A stretch of 10,363 nucleotides of DNA from Vulcanimicrobiota bacterium (GCA_028287545.1 JAQBPL010000315.1:1-10363); one strand, 5' to 3'. Positions 1 through 7,024 are shown, numbered from the stretch's first letter. The notes: generated by a model not told the origin, from the sequence alone. Numbers and translations: made by a program.

Positions 1-1638
1 CCGCTGCTCGGGGAATTGCAGGCGCGCAACATCGGCGTCGTGACGAACGCCGGCGGCCTCAACCCACGCGCCGCGCGCGAGGCATTGCTGGCGGCGGCAC
101 GGGAGCGCGGCGTCACGCCGCGCATCGCGATCGTGGCGGGCGACGATCTTCTGCCGCAGCTCGACCGCGTTCGCGCGCTCGAACCGCGCGAGATCGGCTC
201 GGGCGCACCGCTCCCGGGCCACCTCGTCAGCGCGAACGCGTATCTCGGCGCGGTTCCGATCGCGCGCGCGCTCGACGCGGGCGCGCAGATAGTCCTCTGC
301 GGTCGGGTCGTCGATTCGGCACTGACCCTCGGCGTGCTGATGCACGCGTTCGGATGGCGAGTCGACGATTTCGACCGGCTCGCAGCGGGCAGCTTGGCGG
401 GACACGTCATCGAGTGCGCCGTTCAGGCGACCGGCGGGCTCTTCACCGATTGGCGCGACGTGCCGGGCTGGGACGACATGGGCGCGCCGATCGCGACCTG
501 CAGCGACGACGGCAGCTTCGTCATCTCGAAACCGGCCGGGACGGGCGGTCTCGTTTCGCCGGCGACGGTCGCGGAGCAAATCGTCTACGAGATCGGCGAT
601 CCGGCCGCGTACGAACTTCCCGATGTGAGCTGCGATTTCACGCAAGTGCGGCTGGAAGACCTCGGCGGCGACCGCGTGCGCGTTTGGGGAGCCCGCGGAC
701 GCGCGCCGAGCGCGACGTACAAGGTTTCGGCGACCTATCTCGACGGCTACCGGATCGCGGCGACGATGCTGATCGCCGGCGGCGAGGCCGCGGGGCGCGC
801 CGAACGCGCAGGGCACGCGATCCTCACCCGGGCCGCCCGGATCGCGGCGGCGCGCGGCTTCGCGCCGTTCGCGGAAACGAGCGTCGAAGTCGCCGGCGGC
901 GGCGCGATCGTCGGCCTGCCCGCGCTCGCCGATGCCGCGCGCGAAGTCGTGCTCAAGCTCGCGGCTCGCCATGCGGAACGCGCACCGCTCGATGTGCTCG
1001 CGCGTGAGATCGCGCCGGCCGGCTGCGCGATGGCGCAGGGATTCACCGGGCTGATTGGCGGGCGTCCGAAGGCGGTGCCGGTGATTCGACTGTTCTCGTT
1101 TCTCGTTGATAAGCGCGTGGTTGAGGAGATCGTGGAACTGGACGGTGAGGCGATACCGCTGATTGAAGCCCCGCTTACGGCCGCGTCTTCCGTTCCCGCG
1201 AGCGTCGATGGTGGCTCACCCTTCGACAAGCTCAGGGTGACAATGAACGGCACGGTGACGACGGCGCCGTTGCGGGCGATTGCTTGGGGGCGTAGTGGTG
1301 ACAAGGGCGATTCGTGTAACATTGGGATCATTGCGCGGCATCCGGCGTTCGCGGCGCTGATCGCGCAGCAGGTGACCGCCGAGCGCGTTGCCGCGCGGTT
1401 TGCGTATGTGGCGTGCGGCCCGGTGACGCGCTACGAGCTGCCCGGGTTCGACGCGTTCAACTTCGTGCTCGAGAACGCGCTCGGCGGCGGCGGGGTCGCT
1501 TCGCTGCGCTACGATCCGCAAGGGAAGACGTTCGCGCAGATCCTGCTGGACGAGCCGGTGCTCGTCCCCGATGCCTGGCTCGACGACGACGGCCGGCCGA
1601 ACCTCGCCCACCTCGACGCCGCGCACGCGCTCGCCTGA
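1..1638 (+). CDS. atuA: AtuA-family protein (DUF1446 plus AtuA-like C-terminal domain), 5'-truncated
   Basis: The frame is open from base 1 (P-L-L-G-E before the TTG at 16), so the true start lies upstream and probably about 70-80 residues are missing. The visible protein opens with a DUF1446 segment (VVTNAGGLNPRAAREALL, then VLCGRVVDSALTLGVLMH and TGGLFTDW) that runs to about base 1146. A linker follows, then a C-terminal AtuA-like domain from about 1264 with AWGRSGDKGDSCNIGIIAR, RYELPGFDAFNFVLENALGG and SLRYDPQGK. AtuA is the first gene of the Pseudomonas acyclic terpene utilisation cluster; its biochemical role is unsettled, but it travels with acyl-CoA carboxylases and is presumed cytosolic. 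The stop TGA shares its A with the ATG of the next gene, which implies translational coupling. The interdomain linker is partly encoded by a palindromic repeat at 1216-1240, and G+C drops locally around 1081-1140 (31 of 60 bases). Family assignment is firm; function is inferred. Confidence 0.9.
   Translation, partial: PLLGELQARNIGVVTNAGGLNPRAAREALLAAARERGVTPRIAIVAGDDLLPQLDRVRALEPREIGSGAPLPGHLVSANAYLGAVPIARALDAGAQIVLCGRVVDSALTLGVLMHAFGWRVDDFDRLAAGSLAGHVIECAVQATGGLFTDWRDVPGWDDMGAPIATCSDDGSFVISKPAGTGGLVSPATVAEQIVYEIGDPAAYELPDVSCDFTQVRLEDLGGDRVRVWGARGRAPSATYKVSATYLDGYRIAATMLIAGGEAAGRAERAGHAILTRAARIAAARGFAPFAETSVEVAGGGAIVGLPALADAAREVVLKLAARHAERAPLDVLAREIAPAGCAMAQGFTGLIGGRPKAVPVIRLFSFLVDKRVVEEIVELDGEAIPLIEAPLTAASSVPASVDGGSPFDKLRVTMNGTVTTAPLRAIAWGRSGDKGDSCNIGIIARHPAFAALIAQQVTAERVAARFAYVACGPVTRYELPGFDAFNFVLENALGGGGVASLRYDPQGKTFAQILLDEPVLVPDAWLDDDGRPNLAHLDAAHALA
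1216..1241 (+). repeat. Palindromic dispersed repeat inside the atuA frame
   Basis: TCACCCT (1216-1222) and AGGGTGA (1234-1240) form a perfect 7-bp stem around the 11-base loop TCGACAAGCTC, followed by C. The same 11-base core, in either orientation, recurs at 5998-6008 and 6100-6110 in intergenic DNA with different stem arms. Here the element is translated in frame as roughly SPFDKLRVT within the linker between the DUF1446 and C-terminal domains, so the insertion looks tolerated. Elements that read as FDKLR in one frame are common dispersed repeats in many bacterial genomes; that comparison is from memory. Confidence 0.75.
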
Positions 1639-3248
1639 TGCCCGTCCTCACGACCGGCGTGGATGTGAACTCCGCGGCGTTCAGTGCGAATTGCTCGCGC
1701 ATGCTCGAGCACCTCATACGGCTGCGCGATCTCGAGGAGCGCACGCGTACCGCGTCGGCCCGCGCCAAGAAACGCTTCGACGAGCGCGGCGCGCTGCTGC
1801 CGCGGGAGCGCATCGGACGCTTGCTCGATCTCGGCTCGCCGTGGCTGGAGCTTTCGTCGCTCGCGGGCTACCTGCAGGACGACCCCGATCCCGAGCGGAG
1901 CATCCCCGGCGCGCGCATCGTCACCGGCATCGGCTACGTTTCGGGGACGCGCTGCCTCGTCGTCGTCAGCGACGCGGGGATCGACGCCGGAGCGCTCGGC
2001 GCGATGTCGCTCGAGAAGATCCTGCGCGCGCAAGAGATCGCGCTCCAAAACAAGCTGCCGTTCGTGCACCTCGTCGAGTCGGCCGGGGCGAACCTCCTCT
2101 CGTACCGCGTCGAAGGATTCGTGCTCGGCGGCGCGCTCTTCCGCAACTTCGCGCGGCTCTCGGCGGCGGGACTGCCGGTCGTCACCGTCGTTCACGGGTC
2201 GTCGACGGCGGGCGGCGCGTACATGCCCGGGCTTTCGGACTACGTCGTGATGGTGCGCGGCCGCGCGCGCGCGTTTCTCGCCGGGCCGCCGCTGCTGCGC
2301 GCGGCGACCGGCGAGGTTGCGACCGAAGAGGATCTCGGCGGCGCGGAACTGCACGCGCGCGTCACGGGCCTCGCCGAGTACGTCGGCGAGAACGACGCCG
2401 ACGCGCTGCGCATCGCGCGCGAGATCGTTTCGCGCCTGCCGTGGGAACGCGTGCCGCTGCCGGCCGGACCGCCGCCGCGGTACGATCCCGAAGAGCTGCT
2501 CGGCGTGATGCCGGCCGATCCGCGGCACCCGGCCGAGATGCGCGAGGTGATCGCGCGCATCGTCGACGGCTCCGAGTTCCTCGAATTCAAGCCGGACTAC
2601 GGCTCGGCGACCGTCGTCGGGCACGCGGCGATCGATGGGATGCCGGTGGGGATCCTCACCAACAACGCGCCGCTCGATCCCGACGGCGCGACGAAGGCGA
2701 CCCACTTCATCCAAGCCTGCTGCCAAACCGGAACGCCGCTGATCTACCTGCAGAACACGACCGGCTACATCGTCGGCACCGCATCCGAGGGCGCCGGGAT
2801 GATCAAGCACGGCTCGAAGATGATCCAAGCCGTGACGACGGCCAACGTTCCGCAGCTCACCGTCATGTGCGGCGCGTCGTTCGGCGCCGGCAATTACGGT
2901 ATGTGCGGGCGCGGCTTCGCGCCGCGCTTTCTCTTCTCGTGGCCGAACGCCGAGACCGCGGTGATGGGGCCGCAGCAGGCGGCGACCACGATGGGGATCG
3001 TGTTCGAGGAGGGCGCGAAGCGGCGCGGTCAGCCCGCCGACCAGGCGCAGATCGCCGCCCTGCAGGAGCAGATCGTCGAGCGCTTCTCCTCGCAGATGGA
3101 CGCGTTCGTCACCTCGGGCCGCATGCTCGACGACGGCGTGATCGATCCGCGCGACACGCGCCGCGTGCTCTCGTTCGCGCTCTCCGTCTGCGCTGACGCC
3201 GACCGGCGCACGGTGCGCCCCATCCAATTCGCGGTGGCGCGGCCATGA
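1638..3248 (+). CDS. atuC: Acyl-CoA carboxylase beta subunit (carboxyltransferase), geranyl-CoA/methylcrotonyl-CoA type
   Basis: This 536-residue protein has the usual length for MccB/AtuC beta subunits. It transfers CO2 from carboxybiotin on the alpha subunit to an unsaturated branched acyl-CoA in the cytosol. The N-terminal carboxyltransferase half has LLPRERIGRLLDLGSPWLEL, ESAGANL (147-153), HGSSTAGGAYMPGLSDYVV (from 186) and FLAGPPLLRAATGEVAT. The C-terminal half has TNNAPLDPDGATKATHFIQ, NTTGYIVG and GASFGAGNYGMCGRGF (from 412), then SWPNAETAVMGPQQAATTM. The HGSSTAGGAYxPGLSDY wording matches geranyl-CoA carboxylase AtuC as I remember it better than LiuB/MccB, so the symbol rests on subfamily resemblance plus the adjacent atuA; the substrate is not proven. 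The ATG at 1638 was chosen because it overlaps the atuA stop and gives a standard N-terminus. The stop overlaps the next ATG (ATGA). Confidence 0.9.
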   Translation: MPVLTTGVDVNSAAFSANCSRMLEHLIRLRDLEERTRTASARAKKRFDERGALLPRERIGRLLDLGSPWLELSSLAGYLQDDPDPERSIPGARIVTGIGYVSGTRCLVVVSDAGIDAGALGAMSLEKILRAQEIALQNKLPFVHLVESAGANLLSYRVEGFVLGGALFRNFARLSAAGLPVVTVVHGSSTAGGAYMPGLSDYVVMVRGRARAFLAGPPLLRAATGEVATEEDLGGAELHARVTGLAEYVGENDADALRIAREIVSRLPWERVPLPAGPPPRYDPEELLGVMPADPRHPAEMREVIARIVDGSEFLEFKPDYGSATVVGHAAIDGMPVGILTNNAPLDPDGATKATHFIQACCQTGTPLIYLQNTTGYIVGTASEGAGMIKHGSKMIQAVTTANVPQLTVMCGASFGAGNYGMCGRGFAPRFLFSWPNAETAVMGPQQAATTMGIVFEEGAKRRGQPADQAQIAALQEQIVERFSSQMDAFVTSGRMLDDGVIDPRDTRRVLSFALSVCADADRRTVRPIQFAVARP

Positions 3249-4015
3249 TTCGCCGCGCACTGCACGGCGGCGTTCTCACGCTGACCTTCGATCGTCCGGA
3301 AGCGCGCAACGCGCTGACGTCGGAGATGCTCGGTGCGCTCATCACCGGCTTCGACGAGGCTGACCGCGACCCGACGGTGCGGGCGTTCGTGCTGCGCGCG
3401 GCTGGGCCGAGCTTCTGCGCCGGCGGTGACTTCGCCGCGTTTCGCCGCCTGATCGCGGAGGCGGCGCCGGCCGACGAGCCCGATCCGATCGTCGGCTACA
3501 ATCGCGCCTACGGCGCGGTGCTCGAACGGTTGGCCGGGCTCGCGGTGCCGACGATCGCCGTCGTCGCGGGCGCTGCCGCCGGCGGCGGCGTCGGCTTCGT
3601 AGCCGCGAGCGATTTCGTCGTCGCGCGCGCGGACGCGACGTTCCGCCTGCCCGAAGTGACGCTCGGTCTTCCGCCCGCGCAAGTCGCGCCGTTCGTCGCC
3701 GACCGGATCGGCCGCGTGCGCGCGCTCCAGCTGATGCTGACCGCCGAGACGCTGGACGCGGAAGGGGCGCTGCGATGCGGGCTCGTCGACCGCGTCGCCC
3801 CGAACGACGCCGAGCTCGCGGCGGAACTCGCACGAACGGTGGCCGCGCTCGAACGCGCGGATCCGGCGGCGGTACGCGCGACGAAGGCGATCCTCGCGCG
3901 CGATCGGGCCGGCGAGCGCGGTGCGACCCTCGACTTCGCCGCCGAGCAGTTCGCGCGCGCGCTGCGTTCCGGGGCGGTGAACGAACGGCTCGCGGCGCGG
4001 GCGCCCTCCTCGTGA
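3245..4015 (+). CDS. Enoyl-CoA hydratase/isomerase (crotonase) family, AtuE/LiuC-like
   Basis: A 256-residue cytosolic crotonase-fold protein of typical length. It starts with VLTLTFDRPEARNALTSEML; FCAGGDF (57-63) supplies the first oxyanion-hole amide region and AGAAAGGGVGFVAASDFVVA (from 108) the second. LPEVTLGLPPAQVAPFV (from 135) carries one catalytic-type Glu (E137). The other Glu of classical crotonases, normally in GGGxE, is Gly117 here. That pattern, together with the LGLxPAQ.xPFV segment, resembles methylglutaconyl-CoA (LiuC) and isohexenylglutaconyl-CoA (AtuE) hydratases. Lying between the beta and alpha carboxylase genes, it most likely hydrates the carboxylated product. It overlaps the upstream stop (ATGA) and the downstream GTG start (GTGA), so translation is probably coupled. 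Family is firm, substrate inferred. Confidence 0.88.
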   Translation: MIRRALHGGVLTLTFDRPEARNALTSEMLGALITGFDEADRDPTVRAFVLRAAGPSFCAGGDFAAFRRLIAEAAPADEPDPIVGYNRAYGAVLERLAGLAVPTIAVVAGAAAGGGVGFVAASDFVVARADATFRLPEVTLGLPPAQVAPFVADRIGRVRALQLMLTAETLDAEGALRCGLVDRVAPNDAELAAELARTVAALERADPAAVRATKAILARDRAGERGATLDFAAEQFARALRSGAVNERLAARAPSS

Positions 4016-5985
4016 GCGCGGTTTCCTTCGAGGGCGGCATCCTCGTCGCGAACCGCGGCGAGATCGCGCTGCGCGTGATGCGCACGGCACGACGGCTCGG
4101 CTATCGTACGATCGCGGTCTACGCCGGTGCGGATCGCGACGCGCCGCACGTCGCGTTCGCCGACGCCGCGGTGGGGCTCGCGTCGTATCTCGACGCAGAA
4201 GCGATCGTGGCTGCGGCGCGCGCAACCGGTGCGGAAGCGATCCATCCCGGCTACGGGTTCCTCTCCGAGCGGCCGGATTTCGCGGACCGCTGCGAACGCG
4301 AAGGGATCGTGTTCATCGGACCGAGTGCCGCCGCAATGCGCGCGCTCGGCGACAAAGCTGCCGCGAAGCGCGCGCTCGACGGATCCGGCGTGCCGCTCGT
4401 CCCCGGCTATCACGGCGGCGCGCAGGACGACGCGATCCTCTCGGCCGCCGCAGCCGAACTCGGCTATCCCGTGATGGTGAAGGCCGCGGCCGGCGGCGGG
4501 GGCCGCGGGATGCGGCTCGTCGATGCACCGGCGGCGCTCGCGAGCGCGCTCGCCTCGGCGCGCGCCGAAGCACAGGCCGCGTTCGGCGATCCGACGCTGC
4601 TGCTCGAGCGCGCGCTCATCGCGGCGCGTCACGTCGAGGTGCAGATCGCCGGCGACCGTTTCGGAAGCGTCGTGCACTTCGGCGAGCGAGACTGCAGCGT
4701 GCAGCGGCGCTTCCAGAAGCTGATTGAAGAGAGCCCGTCGCCGGCGGTCGATCCGGCGCTGCGCGAGCGGCTCGGCGCGGCGGCGATCGCAGCCGCGCGG
4801 ATCGCGGGCTACGTCGGGCTCGGCACGATCGAGTTTCTGCTCGACGCGGACGGCGCGTTCTACTTCATCGAGGCCAACGCGCGACTGCAGGTCGAGCATC
4901 CGGTCACCGAGGCGATCGCGAACGTCGATCTGGTCGAGTGGCAGATTCGCATCGCGCGCGGCGAACCGCTGCCGCTCGCGCAGGCGGCGATACGGCTTGA
5001 GGGTCATGCGATCGAAGCGCGCCTGTGCGTCGAGGATCCCGCGCACGGCTTTTTGCCGCAGAGCGGGACGCTGGTGCGCTGGGCGGCCCCCTCCGGCGTG
5101 CGCGTCGATCACGCCCTCGCCTCCGGGAGCGAAATCTCGGCCGAGTACGACTCGATGATCGCGAAGCTGATCGCGCACGGACCGACCCGCGACGACGCGC
5201 GCCGCGCCCTGGTGCGCGCCCTCGAAGAGACGGTCGCGCTCGGTCTGCCGACGAACGCCGCGTTTCTCGCGGCGTGCTTGCGCGACGAGACGTTCGCCGC
5301 CGGCGGCGCGACGACGGCGTTCATCGCCGAACGCGCGCCCGGCATGACGGAGGGGCCGGGGACGCCGGCCGGCGCGGCCGTCGCGCTCGCCACGGTGCTG
5401 CGGTTCGCCTCGGCCGCGTGCCGCAGCGAGTTCGGCGCTTGGACCGCGTGGAGCACGGGCGCGTATCCGCCCGCAACGGTGGTGCTGGCGGACACGCGCG
5501 ACGGCACGGTCACGGCGGCGCGCGTCGAGCTCGAGTCGCCGAACCGGTTCTCGGTCGCCGCCGGCGCGACGACGCACCAGGTCGAGCTGCCGGCGCAGTT
5601 CGACCCCGGCGCGGCACGCGTGCGCGTGCTGCTCGACGGGGTCGCGCATGCGGTCGCATACGCCGAAGACGGAGAGCGCTGTTTCGTCGCCATCGGTGCG
5701 GAGGCGTTCGCGTTCGACGACCTCGCACGCGTCCCGGCGGCCGCGCGCAACGAAGCGAGCGGCGACGGCATCGTGCGCGCGCCGACCAGCGGCAAGGTCC
5801 TCGACGTGCGGATGCGCGTCGCGGAACGGGTCGAGCGCGGCGCGGTCGCCGTCGTCCTTCAAGCGATGAAGATGGAACACGCGGTCGCCGTCACCCGCAG
5901 CGGAACCGTCCGCGAGGTCGCCGTGCGAATCGGCGACCAAGTCGCCCTCGGCACCCTCCTCATCGCCCTCGACCCCGACACATAG
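4012..5985 (+). CDS. atuF: Acyl-CoA carboxylase alpha subunit: biotin carboxylase plus biotin carrier domain
   Basis: A 657-residue protein with the length of AtuF/MccA alpha subunits. It carboxylates its own biotin with ATP and bicarbonate and feeds the beta subunit encoded two genes upstream. The biotin carboxylase part has ILVANRGEIALRVMRTARRL at the N-terminus, AIHPGYGFLSE, the ATP-grasp glycine loop VKAAAGGGGRGM (K157, loop 161-167), GERDCSVQRRFQKLIEE and FIEANARLQVEHPVTE (from 285). The usual EMNTR signature is altered to EANAR, but E287, N289 and R291 are kept. The C-terminal carrier domain has APTSGKV and QAMKMEH, with biotinyl lysine K620, 37 residues from the end. The GTG at 4012 was chosen because it overlaps the hydratase stop and starts just before the conserved N-terminus. 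No terminator-like U tract follows; repeats begin five bases after the stop. Geranyl- versus methylcrotonyl-CoA specificity cannot be read from this subunit. Confidence 0.9.
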   Translation: MSAVSFEGGILVANRGEIALRVMRTARRLGYRTIAVYAGADRDAPHVAFADAAVGLASYLDAEAIVAAARATGAEAIHPGYGFLSERPDFADRCEREGIVFIGPSAAAMRALGDKAAAKRALDGSGVPLVPGYHGGAQDDAILSAAAAELGYPVMVKAAAGGGGRGMRLVDAPAALASALASARAEAQAAFGDPTLLLERALIAARHVEVQIAGDRFGSVVHFGERDCSVQRRFQKLIEESPSPAVDPALRERLGAAAIAAARIAGYVGLGTIEFLLDADGAFYFIEANARLQVEHPVTEAIANVDLVEWQIRIARGEPLPLAQAAIRLEGHAIEARLCVEDPAHGFLPQSGTLVRWAAPSGVRVDHALASGSEISAEYDSMIAKLIAHGPTRDDARRALVRALEETVALGLPTNAAFLAACLRDETFAAGGATTAFIAERAPGMTEGPGTPAGAAVALATVLRFASAACRSEFGAWTAWSTGAYPPATVVLADTRDGTVTAARVELESPNRFSVAAGATTHQVELPAQFDPGAARVRVLLDGVAHAVAYAEDGERCFVAIGAEAFAFDDLARVPAAARNEASGDGIVRAPTSGKVLDVRMRVAERVERGAVAVVLQAMKMEHAVAVTRSGTVREVAVRIGDQVALGTLLIALDPDT

Positions 5986-5989
5986 CTCC

Positions 5990-6013
5990 GTCATCCCGAG
6001 CTTGTCGAGGGAC
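5990..6013. repeat. Palindromic repeat copy with GAGCTTGTCGA core
   Basis: The arms TCCC (5994-5997) and GGGA (6009-6012) flank the 11-base loop GAGCTTGTCGA (5998-6008). The loop is the exact reverse complement of the loop in the atuA repeat at 1223-1233, while the arms differ but still pair. GTCGAGGGAC (6004-6013) is also the reverse complement of GTCCCTCGAC at 6078-6087. It begins five bases after the atuF stop and may form a 3'-end structure of the operon mRNA. Confidence 0.7.
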
Positions 6014-6077
6014 CCCCGCCTCGCGCTGAGCGAAGCCGAAGCGCGAGCCCCTATCTCGACGGCGGAGGTAGGTGGTC

Positions 6078-6139
6078 GTCCCTCGACGACAAGGGTTGCT
6101 CGACAAGCTCGCAATGACAGCAGACAAGCTCGCAATAAC
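6078..6139. repeat. Inverted and tandem copies of the same palindromic repeat
   Basis: TTGC (6096-6099) and GCAA (6111-6114) flank the loop TCGACAAGCTC (6100-6110), giving a third arm sequence around the same core. GACAAGCTCGCAATGAC (6102-6118) is repeated 21 bases later at 6123-6139 with one mismatch (GAC to AAC). GTCCCTCGAC (6078-6087) followed by GACAAGGG is a degenerate copy facing the one at 5990-6013. Confidence 0.65.
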
Positions 6140-6201
6140 GCGCGGTGCGGTCGACCCCTATTTTGACGGCCGAGGCCCCTACCGAAGCGCCGCCGGTTGG
6201 G

Positions 6202-6219
6202 GTAGGATGTACGTCCTAC
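6202..6219 (+). promoter_or_regulatory. Candidate operator palindrome overlapping a possible -10 of the His-rich gene
   Basis: GTAGGATGTACGTCCTAC is an inverted repeat with perfect 6-bp arms (GTAGGA, TCCTAC) and a 6-base centre. It ends 14 bases before the ATG at 6234. TAGGAT (6203-6208) matches four of six positions of a sigma70 -10 element, but no good -35 is seen 17 bases upstream. A metal-responsive repressor or MerR-type site would fit a metal-binding product, but no known consensus is recognised. Confidence 0.4.
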
Positions 6220-6233
6220 GAAGTGAGGGCACG

Positions 6234-6581
6234 ATGGCCGAGCACACGACCCACGACCAGCATACGCATACGCATGCGTCCGGATGCGGGCACACTGCCG
6301 TACTGCACGAAACTCACGTCGACTATCTCCACGACGGGCACCTGCATCACATCCACGAGGCGCACGTCGACGAACACGTCCTCGGAGTCTCGGGCACGAA
6401 CCCGCAGGACTGCGACAGCGGGCACGGCTGCGACGCCCACGACGCCACCCACAAGCATAGTTCGACCTGCGGCCACGAAACCGTTCCGCACGGAAACCAC
6501 ACCGACTACCTCGTCGACGGACACCTGCACAATCAGCACGGCGCGCACTGCGACGACCACGGAAAGCTCGCACCCGCCTGA
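6234..6581 (+). CDS. Small His/Cys-rich putative metal-binding protein with two tandem modules
   Basis: A 115-residue protein with 27 His and 5 Cys. Two 32-residue modules, 18-48 and 79-109 in register (offset 61), share C-G-H, V, H, H, DYL, DGHLH, H, H, D and H: CGHTAVLHETHVDYL with DGHLHHIHEAHVDEH, and CGHETVPHGNHTDYL with DGHLHNQHGAHCDDH. An N-terminal HTTHDQHTHTH stretch and a Cys/His linker (DCDSGHGCDAHD) add more ligands. There is no signal peptide or membrane segment, so a cytosolic metal (zinc, nickel, cobalt or copper) buffer or chaperone is the likeliest role; this is inference from composition. Similar single-module proteins exist in actinobacteria as I recall, without known function. 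The ATG at 6234 is chosen over an upstream in-frame start because GTGAGGG (6223-6229) lies just before it and the upstream frame only translates repeats. It converges on the DUF5069 gene with a 17-base gap. Confidence 0.8.
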   Translation: MAEHTTHDQHTHTHASGCGHTAVLHETHVDYLHDGHLHHIHEAHVDEHVLGVSGTNPQDCDSGHGCDAHDATHKHSSTCGHETVPHGNHTDYLVDGHLHNQHGAHCDDHGKLAPA

Positions 6582-6598
6582 CGCGGATTCGTGACGGG

Positions 6599-7024
6599 CT
6601 AGGTCAGCGCGAACATCGCGTCGTCGTCGGATGCCAGTACGTCGAGCACCAGCTCGTACGGACGACGCGGACCGTATAGCGAGTCGAAGAACGGCCGCGT
6701 TTCGGTTGGGACCCCGGCGACAGTGAGACCTTCGATTGCCGCGGTCCAGCGCGCCCGCCGCTCGGGACTCGCGTTCGCGCATACCCGGGCGGCGACTTCC
6801 GCGTCGTCGCGTGCCGCGCCGACGGCCGCGACGAACTCGTCCTCGGAGATCCGGAGCATCTCCAGCAGCGACGAGCTAATCCCCGGCCCGATGAAGTAGA
6901 CGCCCGGGTTGCCGCCGGGCAGCAGCGCGCGCGCCTTGTCGATCGTGCGCGGCAGCAGGACCACACCCTCCAGGGCGGCGTGCGGCGCGCGGGGCGGGTG
7001 TTCGCGAAGATCGAGCGGCTCCAT
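6599..7024 (-). CDS. DUF5069 domain-containing protein
   Basis: A 141-residue soluble protein with no signal peptide or membrane span. The N-terminus has the DUF5069 hallmarks DLREHPPRAPHAALEG, then LLPRTIDKARALLPGGNPG and YFIGPGISSSLLEMLRISED, followed by EFVAAVGAARDDAEVAARV. The family's function is not known to me. The ATG lies only 10 bases after the stop of the cystathionine enzyme gene, with no promoter or terminator between and no strong Shine-Dalgarno of its own. It is therefore very likely in the same transcript, coupled to translation of its neighbour and subject to the leader attenuator described below. Whether it takes part in sulfur amino acid metabolism is only suggested by this position. 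Confidence 0.8.
   Translation of the reverse strand: MEPLDLREHPPRAPHAALEGVVLLPRTIDKARALLPGGNPGVYFIGPGISSSLLEMLRISEDEFVAAVGAARDDAEVAARVCANASPERRARWTAAIEGLTVAGVPTETRPFFDSLYGPRRPYELVLDVLASDDDAMFALT

Larger units (their letters stand above)
5986..6233. other. Intergenic region with a cluster of palindromic repeats
   Basis: This 248-base gap has no convincing gene. It holds repeat copies at 5990-6013 and 6096-6118, a truncated copy at 6123-6139 and a degenerate one at 6078-6095. An inverted repeat pairs TCGCGCT (6021-6027) with AGCGCGA (6040-6046). A roughly 25-base imperfect direct repeat occurs at 6044-6068 and 6152-6175. The right end carries the candidate promoter/operator of the His-rich gene. 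Confidence 0.7.

Noticed and set aside
16..18. TTG at 16 as the start of atuA
   Set aside because: The frame is open to base 1 and family members have an N-terminal segment before this point; the gene is truncated by the window.
5986..6180. CRISPR array
   Set aside because: Repeats are imperfect, inverted and unevenly spaced, with no regular spacers or cas genes nearby.
3508..6573. Very long minus-strand open frame of about 1000 codons opposite the carboxylase genes
   Set aside because: It is Arg/Ala-rich antisense translation caused by high GC3; the plus strand has clear conserved families in this span and the repeat region would be coding.
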